Source of the DNA: Acinetobacter kookii | Lineage (GTDB): Bacteria > Pseudomonadota > Gammaproteobacteria > Pseudomonadales > Moraxellaceae | Reading direction: 5' to 3' | DNA: 64,000 nucleotides | NCBI RefSeq assembly: GCF_900096895.1 | Contig: NZ_FMYO01000007.1 | Span: 62,001 to 126,000 of the forward strand | Shown here: positions 53,464-62,683 of the stretch, piece after piece | How the letters are laid out: the number at the start of each line of letters is the position of its first letter | Numbering within the stretch: the stretch's first letter is position 1 | Position numbers and translations under genes: made by a program | Notes under the pieces: model-generated | What the model was told of the DNA's origin: nothing | Databases searched by the model: none | Seen by the model: only the letters and a program-made list of their open reading frames with translations

Positions 53464-55656
53464 ATGAGCCAAAATACCAATACTGAAGATACCATTGACT
53501 TAAAAGAACTCTTCTTTTCACTCATAGCTCAATGGAAACTTATCGCACTCTGCATCATTTTAAGTCTGGTTTCTGCACTGTTATATTTAAGAACAACACC
53601 GGATACCTATTCAGTGGATGCCTTGGTACAAGTCGAAGAAAGTAAAGGTACCTCTGCAGCTTTATTGGGTGATTTATCAAATTTGATTGAGCAGAAGCAA
53701 CCTGCTCAAACTGAAATTGAACTGCTCAAATCACGTTTAGTACTTGGCTCTGTCATTAAAAACCTAAACCTGGATTTAAAGATTTCCGGGACAGAAAACG
53801 GTTTTTTTGATCGCTTGTTAAATCCACATGATTATCAAACCCAATATCAAAATAAATCTGTGTTATTTAAGGATGATGCCCAGTCATTTGAGGTTCGCAA
53901 GTTTGAAGTTCCAGCCGACTACTTAGACAAGGATCTGCTGCTTGATTTTAATGCCAATAAATTCATTCTAACGGATGCAGAAACCCAGCAAGTGGTTTTT
54001 ACTGGACTCACCAATCAAGAGAACCACCATAGTTCAGAGTTTGGAACATGGAAAGTGGCTATTTATACTCAAGATCAACTCAAAGACACTTATAATATTG
54101 AAAAAATGTCTTTACCTGCAGCAATGCTTTCAATTACAGAGAATTATTCTGTGGCTGAAAAAGGTAAATTGACTGGCATCTTGGGTCTAAATTATCAAGG
54201 TCAGGACAAAGAACATATCACCAAAGTCCTCAACTCGATTCTGGTTGCCTATAGCCATCAAAACATTGAACGCCGTTCCGCTGAAACTGCACAAACACTT
54301 AAATTTCTTGAAGAACAGTTACCGGAATTAAAGCAGCAGCTTGATGGGGCTGAACGAGAATTCAACAAATTCCGTCAACAATATAATACTGTTGATGTAA
54401 CCAAAGAATCCGAACTGTATTTGACCCAGAGCATTCAGCTTGAAACCTCTAAAGCTGAACTGGAACAGAAACTGGCGGAAGCTTCTGCAAAATACACCAG
54501 TGAACATCCAGTGATGGAACAGATGAATGCTCAACTGGGCGCAATCAACAAAAAAATTGGTGAGCTGAATGGCACCTTAAAACAGTTGCCTGATTTGCAG
54601 CGCCGCTATTTGCAGCTTTACCGTGAAGTTGAAGTCAAACAGCAGCTTTATACCGCCCTGCTTAACTCATACCAGCAATTGCGTATTGCCAAAGCAGGTG
54701 AAATTGGCAATGTTCGGGTTGTGGATACTGCGGTATTACCAATTGAACCGATTAAGCCTAAAAAACTAATTGTATTAATTCTTTCTGTTTTTGTGGGTGG
54801 TTTCCTGGGAACCTTACTGGCTTTATTACGCAATATGATGCACTCTGGGATTAAAGATTCCGATCAAATTGAAAATGAACTGGATTTGCCGGTCTATGCC
54901 ACTGTTCCACGTTCACCGATTCAAGAAAGTCGGATTAAGCTTCTGAAAAAGAAAAAGCACATTCCTATCTTAGCCATTAAAAATAGCGATGATATTGCGA
55001 TTGAAAGCTTACGCAGTATGCGTACCGCCATTCATTTTGCTTTAAGCGAAGCCAAAAACAATATCATCATGATTTCCGGCCCTGCCCCTGAAGTGGGTAA
55101 ATCTTTTATTTCAGCCAATTTAGCGACAATTTTGGCGCAAAGCAATAAACGGGTCTTAATTATTGATGGCGATATGCGTCGTGGTTATTTACACAAATAT
55201 TTCAACCAGGACAATCAATCCGGTTTGGCTGAATATTTAAATGGTCAACAAGCACTTGAGAGTATTGTTAAATCCACTGAAGTTCCCCATCTGGATGTGA
55301 TCACTCGTGGCAAAAGCCCAGCCAATCCTTCAGAGCTTTTAAGTTCGGCAAAATTTTCGGAACTTTTAGAGCAAATTTCACCCCGCTATGATCATGTTAT
55401 TATTGATACCCCACCTGTACTGGCAGTAACAGACGGTATTATCATTTCACAATATGCGGGTGTGAATTTAGTTATTGCACGATATGCAAAATCGCAGATG
55501 AAAGAACTGGAGTTAACGGTCAATCGTTTTGAACAGGTCAATGTGAAAGTGAATGGCTTTATTCTGAATGATATTCAACGTGGCTCGGGCGCTTATGGCT
55601 ATGGATATGGCTATAACTATGCTTATAGTTATAAGGCTTCGAAAAATAATGATTAA
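53464..55656 (+). CDS. wzc: Polysaccharide co-polymerase / BY-kinase Wzc
   Basis: A 730-residue inner-membrane protein. The N-terminal Wzz domain has a helix WKLIALCIILSLVSALLYL near residue 25, a long periplasmic coiled-coil part (about residues 270-400), and a second helix LIVLILSVFVGGFLGTLLAL near residue 437. The BY-kinase domain has Walker A SGPAPEVGKSF near residue 539, Walker A' VLIIDGDMRRG and Walker B HVIIDTPPVLAV. The C-terminal tail GSGAYGYGYGYNYAYSYK holds seven tyrosines for autophosphorylation. It controls polymer length and export with Wza and Wzb. An intrinsic terminator follows. Confidence 0.96.
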   Translation: MSQNTNTEDTIDLKELFFSLIAQWKLIALCIILSLVSALLYLRTTPDTYSVDALVQVEESKGTSAALLGDLSNLIEQKQPAQTEIELLKSRLVLGSVIKNLNLDLKISGTENGFFDRLLNPHDYQTQYQNKSVLFKDDAQSFEVRKFEVPADYLDKDLLLDFNANKFILTDAETQQVVFTGLTNQENHHSSEFGTWKVAIYTQDQLKDTYNIEKMSLPAAMLSITENYSVAEKGKLTGILGLNYQGQDKEHITKVLNSILVAYSHQNIERRSAETAQTLKFLEEQLPELKQQLDGAEREFNKFRQQYNTVDVTKESELYLTQSIQLETSKAELEQKLAEASAKYTSEHPVMEQMNAQLGAINKKIGELNGTLKQLPDLQRRYLQLYREVEVKQQLYTALLNSYQQLRIAKAGEIGNVRVVDTAVLPIEPIKPKKLIVLILSVFVGGFLGTLLALLRNMMHSGIKDSDQIENELDLPVYATVPRSPIQESRIKLLKKKKHIPILAIKNSDDIAIESLRSMRTAIHFALSEAKNNIIMISGPAPEVGKSFISANLATILAQSNKRVLIIDGDMRRGYLHKYFNQDNQSGLAEYLNGQQALESIVKSTEVPHLDVITRGKSPANPSELLSSAKFSELLEQISPRYDHVIIDTPPVLAVTDGIIISQYAGVNLVIARYAKSQMKELELTVNRFEQVNVKVNGFILNDIQRGSGAYGYGYGYNYAYSYKASKNND

Positions 55657-55692
55657 ATCTGTTTCATGAATATAATTTGAAGCGTTGTAGGC

Positions 55693-55727
55693 TAAAAGCC
55701 AGTGGAAATCACTGGCTTTTGTTTTTT
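55693..55727 (+). terminator. Rho-independent terminator after wzc
   Basis: aaaagccagtg and cactggctttt form an 11-bp stem around gaaat, followed by a T-rich run. It ends the wza-wzb-wzc transcript. Confidence 0.85.
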
Positions 55728-55927
55728 ATAATTATTTTTATAAAAATAAAAAACAGATATTTTATTGTATGAGAAATGTTTTATATATTCAGACTGTTAT
55801 AGAATAGTTGGGTTGATAAGAATATATTGGGTTTCTATACACCACGATTCGCTCGAAACGTGCTGGATAGAAAAGTCTGCTAAAATTAATGCAACTTTTT
55901 TAATATAAAATGATTTTGGGAAAACCT

Positions 55928-56632
55928 ATGAGTAAAGCCTTACCCATCGCTGTCGCTGTTCTTTTAGGCGGTGCTGCACTTGTACCTGTTTATTATGCAA
56001 CTCAAAACCCGGCTACTGTGACATCAAAAGCATCAAAAAATGCCTCTGCTGTTGAAAAAATCAGTTATGCGCTCGGTTATGAAGTCGCACATCAAACCCC
56101 GCCTGAACTAGACATTAACAGCTTTGTTACAGGTGTGCGTGAAGGACATGCTCGTAATAAACCGGCTTATACAGAACAAGAACTTCAACAAGCCTATCAG
56201 CAGTTCCAGAAAGAGATGCAACAGAAACAGCTGGATCAAGCCAAAACAGCTCAATCCTCAAGTGACAATTTCTTGGCTGAAAATGCGAAAAAACCGGGTG
56301 TGAAAACCACGGCTTCAGGCTTGCAGTACAAAATCACCAAAGAAGGTACCGGTAAACAGCCGACCGCAACTTCTGTTGTTACCGTTCATTACAAAGGCCA
56401 ACTGGTCGATGGCAAGGTATTTGACAGCTCGATTGAACGTGGACAACCGATTGAATTCCCGCTCAATCAGGTCATTCCGGGTTGGACTGAAGGTCTACAA
56501 CTGATGAAGGAAGGCGGTAAAGCTACCCTTTATATTCCTTCACAATTGGGCTACGGCGAACAAGGTGTTCCGGGCATGATTCCTGCCAATAGCACCCTGA
56601 TTTTTGATGTTGAACTGATTAAAGTAAAATAA
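55928..56632 (+). CDS. fkpA: FKBP-type peptidyl-prolyl isomerase (FkpA/Mip-like)
   Basis: A 234-residue periplasmic or membrane-anchored isomerase from the ATG at 55928 (an upstream ATG at 55910 adds six residues). An N-terminal hydrophobic segment ([20 protein letters not shown]) has no lipobox. The helical dimerisation domain includes [20 protein letters not shown] and a coiled [14 protein letters not shown]. The C-terminal FKBP domain has [16 protein letters not shown] and the end [15 protein letters not shown]. It is the classical boundary gene of Acinetobacter capsule loci. Confidence 0.92.
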   Translation: MSKALPIAVAVLLGGAALVPVYYATQNPATVTSKASKNASAVEKISYALGYEVAHQTPPELDINSFVTGVREGHARNKPAYTEQELQQAYQQFQKEMQQKQLDQAKTAQSSSDNFLAENAKKPGVKTTASGLQYKITKEGTGKQPTATSVVTVHYKGQLVDGKVFDSSIERGQPIEFPLNQVIPGWTEGLQLMKEGGKATLYIPSQLGYGEQGVPGMIPANSTLIFDVELIKVK

Positions 56633-56639
56633 AAATTTT

Positions 56640-56661
56640 AAGGAGAGCTTTTGCTCTCCTT
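56640..56661 (+). terminator. Terminator between the two FKBP genes
   Basis: aaggagagc and gctctcctt pair around tttt. The T-run after it is short, so read-through into the next gene is possible. Confidence 0.65.
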
Positions 56662-56681
56662 ATTTATCTTGAGATAAGAAA

Positions 56682-57383
56682 ATGAAAACATCTATAACAC
56701 TCCTTTGTTTATGCATGTGTACCACGGCAAGTTTTGCAAAAACGGTGACTAATAGCAGCAGTTTAAAGGAACAGGTTGGTTACAGTTTCGGTTACTTAAT
56801 GGGACGTAGCAATGCTGACTCGTTTAAAGATTTAGACTTGGAGGCTTTCATCCTGGGTCTAAAGACAGCCACGCAAGGCGGTAAATCTGCCCTGACCGAT
56901 GAAGAAATGGCTCGTGTTTTGAACCAGCATAAAAAGCAGAGTGAAGCAAAACAGCTGATTGAATTAAAACAAAAGGCCGAAACCAATGCCAAAATTGGGG
57001 CGGAATTTTTAGCAGCCAATGCCAAAAAAGAAGGTGTTCAAAGCACCAAATCCGGTTTGCAATATCAGATTTTAAAACAGGGTACAGGAAAATCACCGAA
57101 GGCCAATTCCGTGGTTAAAGTCAATTATGAAGGTCGGCTCATTGATGGAACCGTGTTTGACAGTTCAATCGCCCGGAACCAGCCAGCGGAATTTCAGGTC
57201 AGCCAGGTGATTCAAGGCTGGACGGAAGGCTTACAGCTGATGAAAGAAGGGGCCAAATACCGCTTTTTCATTCCGGCACAGCTGGGCTACGGTCAAATTG
57301 GTTCCGGCGATGTGATTGAACCGAATAGCACCTTGATTTTTGATGTCGAACTGCTTGAAGTATTGCCTAAATCCAGCAAGTAA
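56682..57383 (+). CDS. FKBP-type peptidyl-prolyl isomerase, second copy
   Basis: A 233-residue FKBP with a cleavable signal peptide ending near ASFA-K (residue 19). The N-terminal domain has EQVGYSFGYLMGRSNADSFK and a charged helix. The FKBP domain reads [40 protein letters not shown] and [18 protein letters not shown] residues ([14 protein letters not shown]). It is clearly related to fkpA just upstream, suggesting an old tandem duplication. It probably folds periplasmic or outer-membrane proteins. Confidence 0.9.
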   Translation: MKTSITLLCLCMCTTASFAKTVTNSSSLKEQVGYSFGYLMGRSNADSFKDLDLEAFILGLKTATQGGKSALTDEEMARVLNQHKKQSEAKQLIELKQKAETNAKIGAEFLAANAKKEGVQSTKSGLQYQILKQGTGKSPKANSVVKVNYEGRLIDGTVFDSSIARNQPAEFQVSQVIQGWTEGLQLMKEGAKYRFFIPAQLGYGQIGSGDVIEPNSTLIFDVELLEVLPKSSK

Positions 57384-57741
57384 TCGATCAGCCCCTGTTT
57401 CATGTAAAAATAGCGAGTGAGTTAACCTGACCCCCCCACAGTTAGGGCTGCTCGCCATTTTTAACATGGATGAAATGCATTAGACCATTTGCACTTCATG
57501 CTGGCAGAGGTCATTCTTTTAAAATCCTGCCGATCTATTTTCTCTTTTGCCACACCCTAGAAATAAGATTAACCCTATATTTATTCAACATTTAGATACA
57601 TATCCTGGTTAATTAAAAGCATGTTTCAATTTATGCAGAATAGTTGCTGCCAAAACTGAACGATCTTGTACAATCATTAAAGAAAATTCATTTCTATCTT
57701 TTTAATTTAGACATTTTTTATTTATTACAAGGATCAAATCC
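57384..57741. other. Gap with a likely terminator
   Basis: These 358 bases hold no gene. aaaaatagcgag at 57406 and ctcgccattttt at 57451 can form a long stem with one mismatch and an inner cytosine-rich loop, a likely terminator for the FKBP gene. The rest is AT-rich and presumably holds the promoter of the hydrolase. Confidence 0.5.
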
Positions 57742-58482
57742 ATGGCTCTCAGCATTAAAACTCGCGAAATTCAGTACACCGCGCCAGACGGAACCCAGTT
57801 GATTGGATATTTTGCCGCACCTGAATCAGAGAAACCGCTCGCGGGCATTATTGTTGCGCCAGAATGGTGGGGACGAAACGATTACACCGAACAACGCGCG
57901 CGTGAGCTGGCCGAACATGGTTATGCTGCTTTTGCCATTGATATGTACGGGGATAAAAAAGTCACTACAGCTGTGCCTCAAGCCAGCGAATGGATGATGC
58001 AAACCTTTCAAGATCCGGAAACAATTGTGACTCGTGCGTCCGCAGGTTTGGCCACATTAGCTGCGCAAGAAGAAGTAAATGCAGATAAACTGGCAGCTAT
58101 AGGCTTCTGTTATGGCGGCAAGGTGGTGCTGGATCTGGCACGTTCCGGTGCCGATTTAAAAGCGGTCGTGACCTTCCATGGCAACTTGACCCCGAAAACT
58201 CCTGCACAACCCGGACAGGTGAAAGCAGAAATTCTGGTGCTCCACGGAGAACTGGACAGCATGGTCAGCCTGGATGATGTAGCTCGCTTTAAAGAAGAGA
58301 TGCATGCTGCTCAAGTCGAGCATGAAGTGATCATTTTTGAAGGCTCCAAACATGGCTTTAGCAACCCGCTTGCAGATGAGCGTGCCAAAGCCAATGGTAT
58401 TGATCTGGGCTATAACGCAGCAGCTGAGCAGCAAGGCTTATCTGCCATGTATGAATTATTTAAAACGCGACTTGGTGAATAA
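57742..58482 (+). CDS. Dienelactone hydrolase family protein
   Basis: A 246-residue alpha/beta hydrolase. The triad is visible as C123 in IGFCYGGKVV, D172 in LHGELDSMVS and H204 in EGSKHGFSNP, as in dienelactone hydrolase (Cys nucleophile). APEWWGRNDYTEQRARELAE near residue 40 is the conserved cap region. The substrate is not known, and the family acts on lactones and related esters. No aromatic-degradation genes are next to it. The HIT gene follows at 69 bp. Confidence 0.9.
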   Translation: MALSIKTREIQYTAPDGTQLIGYFAAPESEKPLAGIIVAPEWWGRNDYTEQRARELAEHGYAAFAIDMYGDKKVTTAVPQASEWMMQTFQDPETIVTRASAGLATLAAQEEVNADKLAAIGFCYGGKVVLDLARSGADLKAVVTFHGNLTPKTPAQPGQVKAEILVLHGELDSMVSLDDVARFKEEMHAAQVEHEVIIFEGSKHGFSNPLADERAKANGIDLGYNAAAEQQGLSAMYELFKTRLGE

Positions 58483-58551
58483 CAATGAAGGTAAAGATGG
58501 CCCTGCTATTTTTACCCATCCAGTGATGGATCATTTAGAGAGGATACAATA

Positions 58552-58914
58552 ATGACGACAAACAATTGTGTATATTGCAATTTTGATGAATATGACATCA
58601 TTGATAAGAATGATTTCGGTGTAATTTTGCCCGAGCCAAATGCTTTATCTCAAGGTCACTCGGTTATTGTTCCCCTGCGCCATGTCAGCTCTTTTTTTGA
58701 TATCACCGACAAAGAACGTAAAAGTCTGATGTCCCTGCTTGAGCTTGCCCGTAATGAGTTGAAGCTACGTTATCATCCTGCCGGCTTTCATATTGGCTTT
58801 AATGATGGTGCGGTGTTTGGTCAGGCTGATGAACATCTGCATATTCACATCATTCCACGCTATGAAGGTCAGACATTGAAGCTTGATGAGCGTTGGGGCA
58901 TGATCAGCGATTAA
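58552..58914 (+). CDS. HIT family nucleotide-binding protein
   Basis: A 120-residue HIT-superfamily protein. The histidine triad HLHIHIIPRYEG near residue 95 has the H-x-H-x-H pattern followed by hydrophobic residues. An N-terminal CVYCNFDEYD probably binds zinc, as in some HIT proteins. The family hydrolyses nucleotide conjugates. An intrinsic terminator with a ttcg loop lies 24 bp after its stop. Confidence 0.92.
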   Translation: MTTNNCVYCNFDEYDIIDKNDFGVILPEPNALSQGHSVIVPLRHVSSFFDITDKERKSLMSLLELARNELKLRYHPAGFHIGFNDGAVFGQADEHLHIHIIPRYEGQTLKLDERWGMISD

Positions 58915-58937
58915 AAATGGATTGTGCGTTATCACTC

Positions 58938-58968
58938 AAAAAATGATGCTTCGGCATCATTTTTTTTG
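58938..58968 (+). terminator. Rho-independent terminator after the HIT gene
   Basis: aaaaaatgatgc and gcatcatttttttt pair around the stable ttcg tetraloop. It lies before the mutY start. Confidence 0.85.
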
Positions 58969-59037
58969 CTTCGGACAACGCCGCAGTACTGGGCAATTTT
59001 CGTTATACTATTCATCTATTCCCACGCTACGGTTCAC

Positions 59038-60072
59038 ATGTCACAGTTTTCTTTTGCCGATGCCCTGCTTTCCTGGTTTGACGTTCATGGCCGTCATGAT
59101 TTGCCCTGGCAAATCGCGGATGATCCCTACAAGGTCTGGGTTTCTGAAATTATGTTGCAGCAAACTCAAGTGAAAACCGTGCTGCAATATTTCGAGCGTT
59201 TTATCGAACGCTTTCCGACGGTAGCAGATTTAGGACAGGCCAGTTGGGATGATGTAGCCCCGTATTGGGCAGGTCTGGGGTATTATGCCCGCGCCCGACA
59301 TTTGCATAAAGCGGCGGGAATGGTGGCTGGTCGAGGTCATTTTCCAGCGACATTAGAAGAATGGATTGAACTTCCCGGAATTGGCCCATCCACTGCCGGG
59401 GCACTGATGTCCCTCGGTTTGCGTCAGTACGGCGTAATTATGGATGGCAATGTCAAACGGGTATTGGCGCGTTTCTTTGCCATTGAAGATGACCTGTCCA
59501 AACCAGTGCATGAACGTGCCATGTGGCAACTGGCAGAACAGTTGTGCCCGGTTGAGCGCAATCATGACTATACCCAGGCGATTATGGATCTGGGGGCAAC
59601 CATCTGTACACCGAAAAAACCCTTGTGTTTATATTGCCCGATGCAGCAGCACTGCAAGGCCCATCAACAGGGACTGAAAACCGAGCTGCCGTTTAAAAAA
59701 GCCAAAAAACCTGTTCCGCTAAAATCAGCGCAAGTTTTGCTGATTCAGTCTGATGATCAATGGTTATGGCAACAACGCCCCAATAGTGGCTTATGGGGTG
59801 GTTTGTGGTGCCTGCCGATTATCGAAGATCCTGCCGAATTTGAACGACTGTGCCAATCTTTAGGTTTAAAAAAAGTGATTCAACGTGCGCAAATCACGCA
59901 TAGTTTTACTCATTTTACCTGGCAACTGGAAGCCTTGTGTTTTGAAGTCGATACTGACCAGCAAGAACATCTTGCGATTGAACTGAATGGCAGCTGGTTA
60001 AGCCCACAAAGCGCAACTGCAATGGGCCTGCCCACTGCGATGAAAAAATTGATCTCTGCAGTAAATTTATGA
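59038..60072 (+). CDS. mutY: A/G-specific adenine glycosylase
   Basis: A 344-residue MutY that removes adenine opposite 8-oxoguanine. WVSEIMLQQTQV carries the catalytic Glu (E37), LPGIGPSTAGALMS is the helix-hairpin-helix, MDGNVKRVLAR carries the catalytic Asp (D136), and CTPKKPLCLYCPMQQHC gives the C-X6-C-X2-C-X5-C iron-sulfur ligands (C190, C197, C200, C206). A C-terminal NUDIX-like domain recognises 8-oxoG. The open frame reaches back to 58924 but through the previous gene's terminator, so the ATG at 59038 is the start. Confidence 0.95.
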   Translation: MSQFSFADALLSWFDVHGRHDLPWQIADDPYKVWVSEIMLQQTQVKTVLQYFERFIERFPTVADLGQASWDDVAPYWAGLGYYARARHLHKAAGMVAGRGHFPATLEEWIELPGIGPSTAGALMSLGLRQYGVIMDGNVKRVLARFFAIEDDLSKPVHERAMWQLAEQLCPVERNHDYTQAIMDLGATICTPKKPLCLYCPMQQHCKAHQQGLKTELPFKKAKKPVPLKSAQVLLIQSDDQWLWQQRPNSGLWGGLWCLPIIEDPAEFERLCQSLGLKKVIQRAQITHSFTHFTWQLEALCFEVDTDQQEHLAIELNGSWLSPQSATAMGLPTAMKKLISAVNL

Positions 60073-60133
60073 GATAGTCAGGCACTGTAGTTCGAATAAT
60101 TTCATATAGATTAGAATGAAAAAAGGATGAACA

Positions 60134-60676
60134 GTGCTACGTTTTATTTCAACCTTATTGTTGGGTTTTAGCATTTTGTGGATTGCGGCATGTACCTCGA
60201 CACCGCATAAACCTTCTACTTCCCCCCTCCCCCCGGCTCAGGTGCAAAAGCTGAAAAGTATGCAGCTGAACGCGTCATTACCTATTCCGGTAAAGAATAT
60301 CAAAGCCAGACAGCTAAAGGATACCTGGGGAGCTTCGCGCAGTCATGGCCGCACCCATGAAGGCATTGATATTATGGCTCCACGTGGAACAAAAGTTCTG
60401 AGTGCAACAGAAGGTCTCATTGCCGACTTACGCAATAACAATTTGGGTGGTAAAGTGGTTTGGATTCTGGGACCGGGTGGAACCTGGCATTACTATGCCC
60501 ATCTTGATGAGCATAAACGCGGCCTAAGTGTCGGCGATTATGTCAAAAAAGGTGATCTGATTGGTTATGTCGGCAATACCGGCAATGCACGCCATACGGC
60601 ACCGCATTTACACTATGGCATTTACCTGGAGGGTAAGGGTCGTGGTGTGGTCAATCCCTATCCTTATTTACGTTAA
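60134..60676 (+). CDS. M23 peptidase-domain lipoprotein (LytM/NlpD-like)
   Basis: A 180-residue lipoprotein with a GTG start at 60134 after aaaagga. The signal peptide ends with IAAC (Cys20) in a lipobox-like context. The LytM domain has SHGRTHEGIDIMAPRGT with H75 and D79 as zinc ligands, HYYAHLDEH, and HLHYGIYLEGKGRG near residue 160. All expected zinc residues are present, so it may be an active peptidoglycan endopeptidase rather than an NlpD-type activator. It has no LysM domain. Confidence 0.88.
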   Translation: MLRFISTLLLGFSILWIAACTSTPHKPSTSPLPPAQVQKLKSMQLNASLPIPVKNIKARQLKDTWGASRSHGRTHEGIDIMAPRGTKVLSATEGLIADLRNNNLGGKVVWILGPGGTWHYYAHLDEHKRGLSVGDYVKKGDLIGYVGNTGNARHTAPHLHYGIYLEGKGRGVVNPYPYLR

Positions 60677-60693
60677 TTTTTTAGGAACTATTC

Positions 60694-60939
60694 ATGTCAG
60701 AAGCGTTGATCAATCGTTTGGTCGAATTTGCTGAATCAGGCAATCAACAAAAAATTGTGTTGGCGGGACAAACCCATCAAGGCTGGGTGATGGAAATTAC
60801 CGAAGAAGCGCTTTTGATCAGCACCGGTTTTGCAGAAAAAACGGGTAAAGACATGTGGATTCAGTTCACTGACTTACCGCAAGCCGAACTGTATTACTGG
60901 GATAACCAGCACGATCAATGGACTGAATTTAAGCTATAA
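60694..60939 (+). CDS. Conserved-looking hypothetical protein, 81 aa
   Basis: An 81-residue soluble, acidic protein without membrane segments, starting MSEALINRLVEFAESGNQQK. It has an alternating hydrophobic beta pattern (VLAGQTHQGWVMEITEEALL) and a Trp-rich, acidic C-terminus. A ribosome-binding site (ttaggaac) precedes the ATG, and it lies between the M23 gene (17 bp) and tag (20 bp), so it is likely real and co-transcribed. I do not recognise a family. Confidence 0.7.
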   Translation: MSEALINRLVEFAESGNQQKIVLAGQTHQGWVMEITEEALLISTGFAEKTGKDMWIQFTDLPQAELYYWDNQHDQWTEFKL

Positions 60940-60959
60940 GTGCTTAAGGAGTATCAGAA

Positions 60960-61544
60960 ATGTCGATTCAACGCTGTGGCTGGTGCTCGAATGATCCACT
61001 GTATATGGCCTACCATGATCATGAGTGGGGCAAAGCCAGTCATGATGAGGCGCATTTATTTGAAATGCTGTGCCTGGAAGGACAGCAGGCCGGTTTGTCC
61101 TGGATTACCGTGCTGAGAAAGCGTGAAGCTTACCGTGAACATTTCTTTCAATTTCCGATAGCCAAGATCGCCCAGTTTAGTGATGCAGAGCTGGAAAGTA
61201 AGCTCCAGGATGCCAGCCTGATCCGGCACATCGGCAAGCTCAAAGCTATTCGTGAGAATGCCATGGCCTGGCAGTATTTAAGCCAAGAACTAAAACCACA
61301 ACAAATGAATGTCAGAGACTGGTTATGGAGCTTTGTTGAATATCACACCCTATACAATGATGTGCCCAATTATCGTCAGGCACCGGCCCAAACCGACATC
61401 AGCCTTGCACTATCCAAAGCTTTAAAAAAGAAAGGCTTTAAATTTGTAGGACCCACTACTTGCTATGCTTTTATGCAGGCTGTGGGGATGGTCGATGATC
61501 ATGAAAACCATTGCTCTTTTAAAACAGGTTCATCATTAAAATGA
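60960..61544 (+). CDS. tag: DNA-3-methyladenine glycosylase I
   Basis: A 194-residue Tag enzyme that removes 3-methyladenine from DNA. RCGWCSNDPLYMAYHDHEWG gives the N-terminal zinc ligands (C6 and H19), FEMLCLEGQQAGLSWITVLR is the base-binding pocket region, and DDHENHCSF near the C-terminus gives the remaining His and Cys ligands. The length is normal. aaggag precedes the ATG. Confidence 0.94.
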   Translation: MSIQRCGWCSNDPLYMAYHDHEWGKASHDEAHLFEMLCLEGQQAGLSWITVLRKREAYREHFFQFPIAKIAQFSDAELESKLQDASLIRHIGKLKAIRENAMAWQYLSQELKPQQMNVRDWLWSFVEYHTLYNDVPNYRQAPAQTDISLALSKALKKKGFKFVGPTTCYAFMQAVGMVDDHENHCSFKTGSSLK

Positions 61545-61562
61545 TCAGGAAAGGATTTTTCC

Positions 61563-62585
61563 ATGAGTAATAATATTATCCATGCTTATGCAGCCATGCA
61601 GGCAGGTGCAGCACTTGAACCCTATCAGTTTGATGCCGGAGAACTGCAGTCGCATCAGGTTGAAGTTAAAGTTGAATACTGCGGTTTATGCCATTCCGAC
61701 ATTTCAGTAATCAATAATGACTGGAAGTCTTCGGTTTATCCCGTGGTGGCCGGGCATGAAATTATCGGCACCATTGTACAGCTGGGTTCAGAAGCCAAAG
61801 GCCTGAAAGTGGGACAGCGCGTGGGCATCGGCTGGACAGCAGAAAGTTGCCAGTATTGCGATCCCTGCGTATCGGGTCAGCAAGTGCTGTGTAGCGGTGA
61901 AAAAAAAGCGACCATTGTAGGCCATGCCGGTGGATTTGCCGACAAAGTCCGTGCCGGCTGGCAATGGGTGATTCCCCTGCCCGAAGATCTGGATCCTGAA
62001 AGTGCTGGACCGCTACTCTGTGGTGGTATTACCGTATTTGATCCGATTCTAAAACATCAAATTCAAGCCATACATCATGTGGGTGTGATCGGGATTGGCG
62101 GCCTGGGTCATATGGCAATCAAACTGCTAAAAGCCTGGGGCTGTGAAATTACCGCCTTTACTTCAAATTTGGACAAAACTGAAGAGCTTAAGGCCATGGG
62201 TGCAGATCATGTGGTGAATAGCCGGGATCTTCAAGCCATTAAATCACAACGAGGCAAGTTTGATTTACTACTCAGCACAGTCAACGTGACCTTGGACTGG
62301 CAAGCTTACCTTGCTACTCTTGCGCCAAACGGTACCGTGCATATGCTGGGGCTTCCCCTGGAACCCATGCAGATCTCGGCCGGCACATTGATTGGTGGTG
62401 CAAAATCCGTGACCGGTTCCCCTACAGGCTCCCCTGCGGCACTACGCCAATTACTGAAGTTTGCAGCGCGTAAAAATATTGCACCGCAAACTGAAGTTTT
62501 TCCAATGTCACAGCTCAATCAAGCCATTGAACATCTCCATTCGGGTCAGGCCCGTTACCGGATTGTACTCAAAGCGGATTTCTAG
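61563..62585 (+). CDS. Zinc-dependent NAD(P) alcohol dehydrogenase
   Basis: A 340-residue medium-chain dehydrogenase of the YahK/cinnamyl-alcohol type. CGLCHSD (catalytic C43), AGHEIIG (H65, E66), and four structural-zinc cysteines C96, C99, C102 and C110 in [17 protein letters not shown] are present. The Rossmann fold is [20 protein letters not shown]. It reduces or oxidises aldehydes or alcohols, and its substrate is unknown. It is convergent with the LysR gene, and a terminator lies between them. Confidence 0.9.
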   Translation: MSNNIIHAYAAMQAGAALEPYQFDAGELQSHQVEVKVEYCGLCHSDISVINNDWKSSVYPVVAGHEIIGTIVQLGSEAKGLKVGQRVGIGWTAESCQYCDPCVSGQQVLCSGEKKATIVGHAGGFADKVRAGWQWVIPLPEDLDPESAGPLLCGGITVFDPILKHQIQAIHHVGVIGIGGLGHMAIKLLKAWGCEITAFTSNLDKTEELKAMGADHVVNSRDLQAIKSQRGKFDLLLSTVNVTLDWQAYLATLAPNGTVHMLGLPLEPMQISAGTLIGGAKSVTGSPTGSPAALRQLLKFAARKNIAPQTEVFPMSQLNQAIEHLHSGQARYRIVLKADF

Positions 62586-62618
62586 TTCATTTTTCAATTT
62601 AATTTTCACTTAAATCCA

Positions 62619-62653
62619 ATCTGCCAAGAGCAATCGTGCTTGGCAGATTTTTA
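62619..62653. terminator. Bidirectional terminator between adh and lysR
   Basis: aatctgccaag and cttggcagatt form an 11-bp stem with a ten-base loop followed by T-residues, between two convergent genes. Confidence 0.8.
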
Positions 62654-62683
62654 TTCATTCTGACAAATTAGTCGTTAAGTCAC

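Larger units (their letters stand above)
21007..55656. other. Mosaic Wzx/Wzy-type polysaccharide (capsule or emulsan-like) locus
   Basis: All genes from 51523 down to 18318 run on the minus strand. wza-wzb-wzc run outward on the plus strand, with fkpA beyond and pgm at the opposite boundary. The content is three initiating transferases, two Wzx, one Wzy candidate, three GT2 and three GT4 enzymes, four hexapeptide acyltransferases, and sugar nucleotide sets for rhamnose, QuiNAc4NAc-like and GalNAcA. Base composition shifts within the locus: 27.4-32.1 kb is much more AT-rich than 38.4-51.5 kb. This suggests the halves have different origins. Confidence 0.85.

Noticed and set aside
58924..59037. 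N-terminal extension of MutY
   Set aside because: It runs through the terminator of the HIT gene and has no MutY homology; the ATG at 59038 fits the family.
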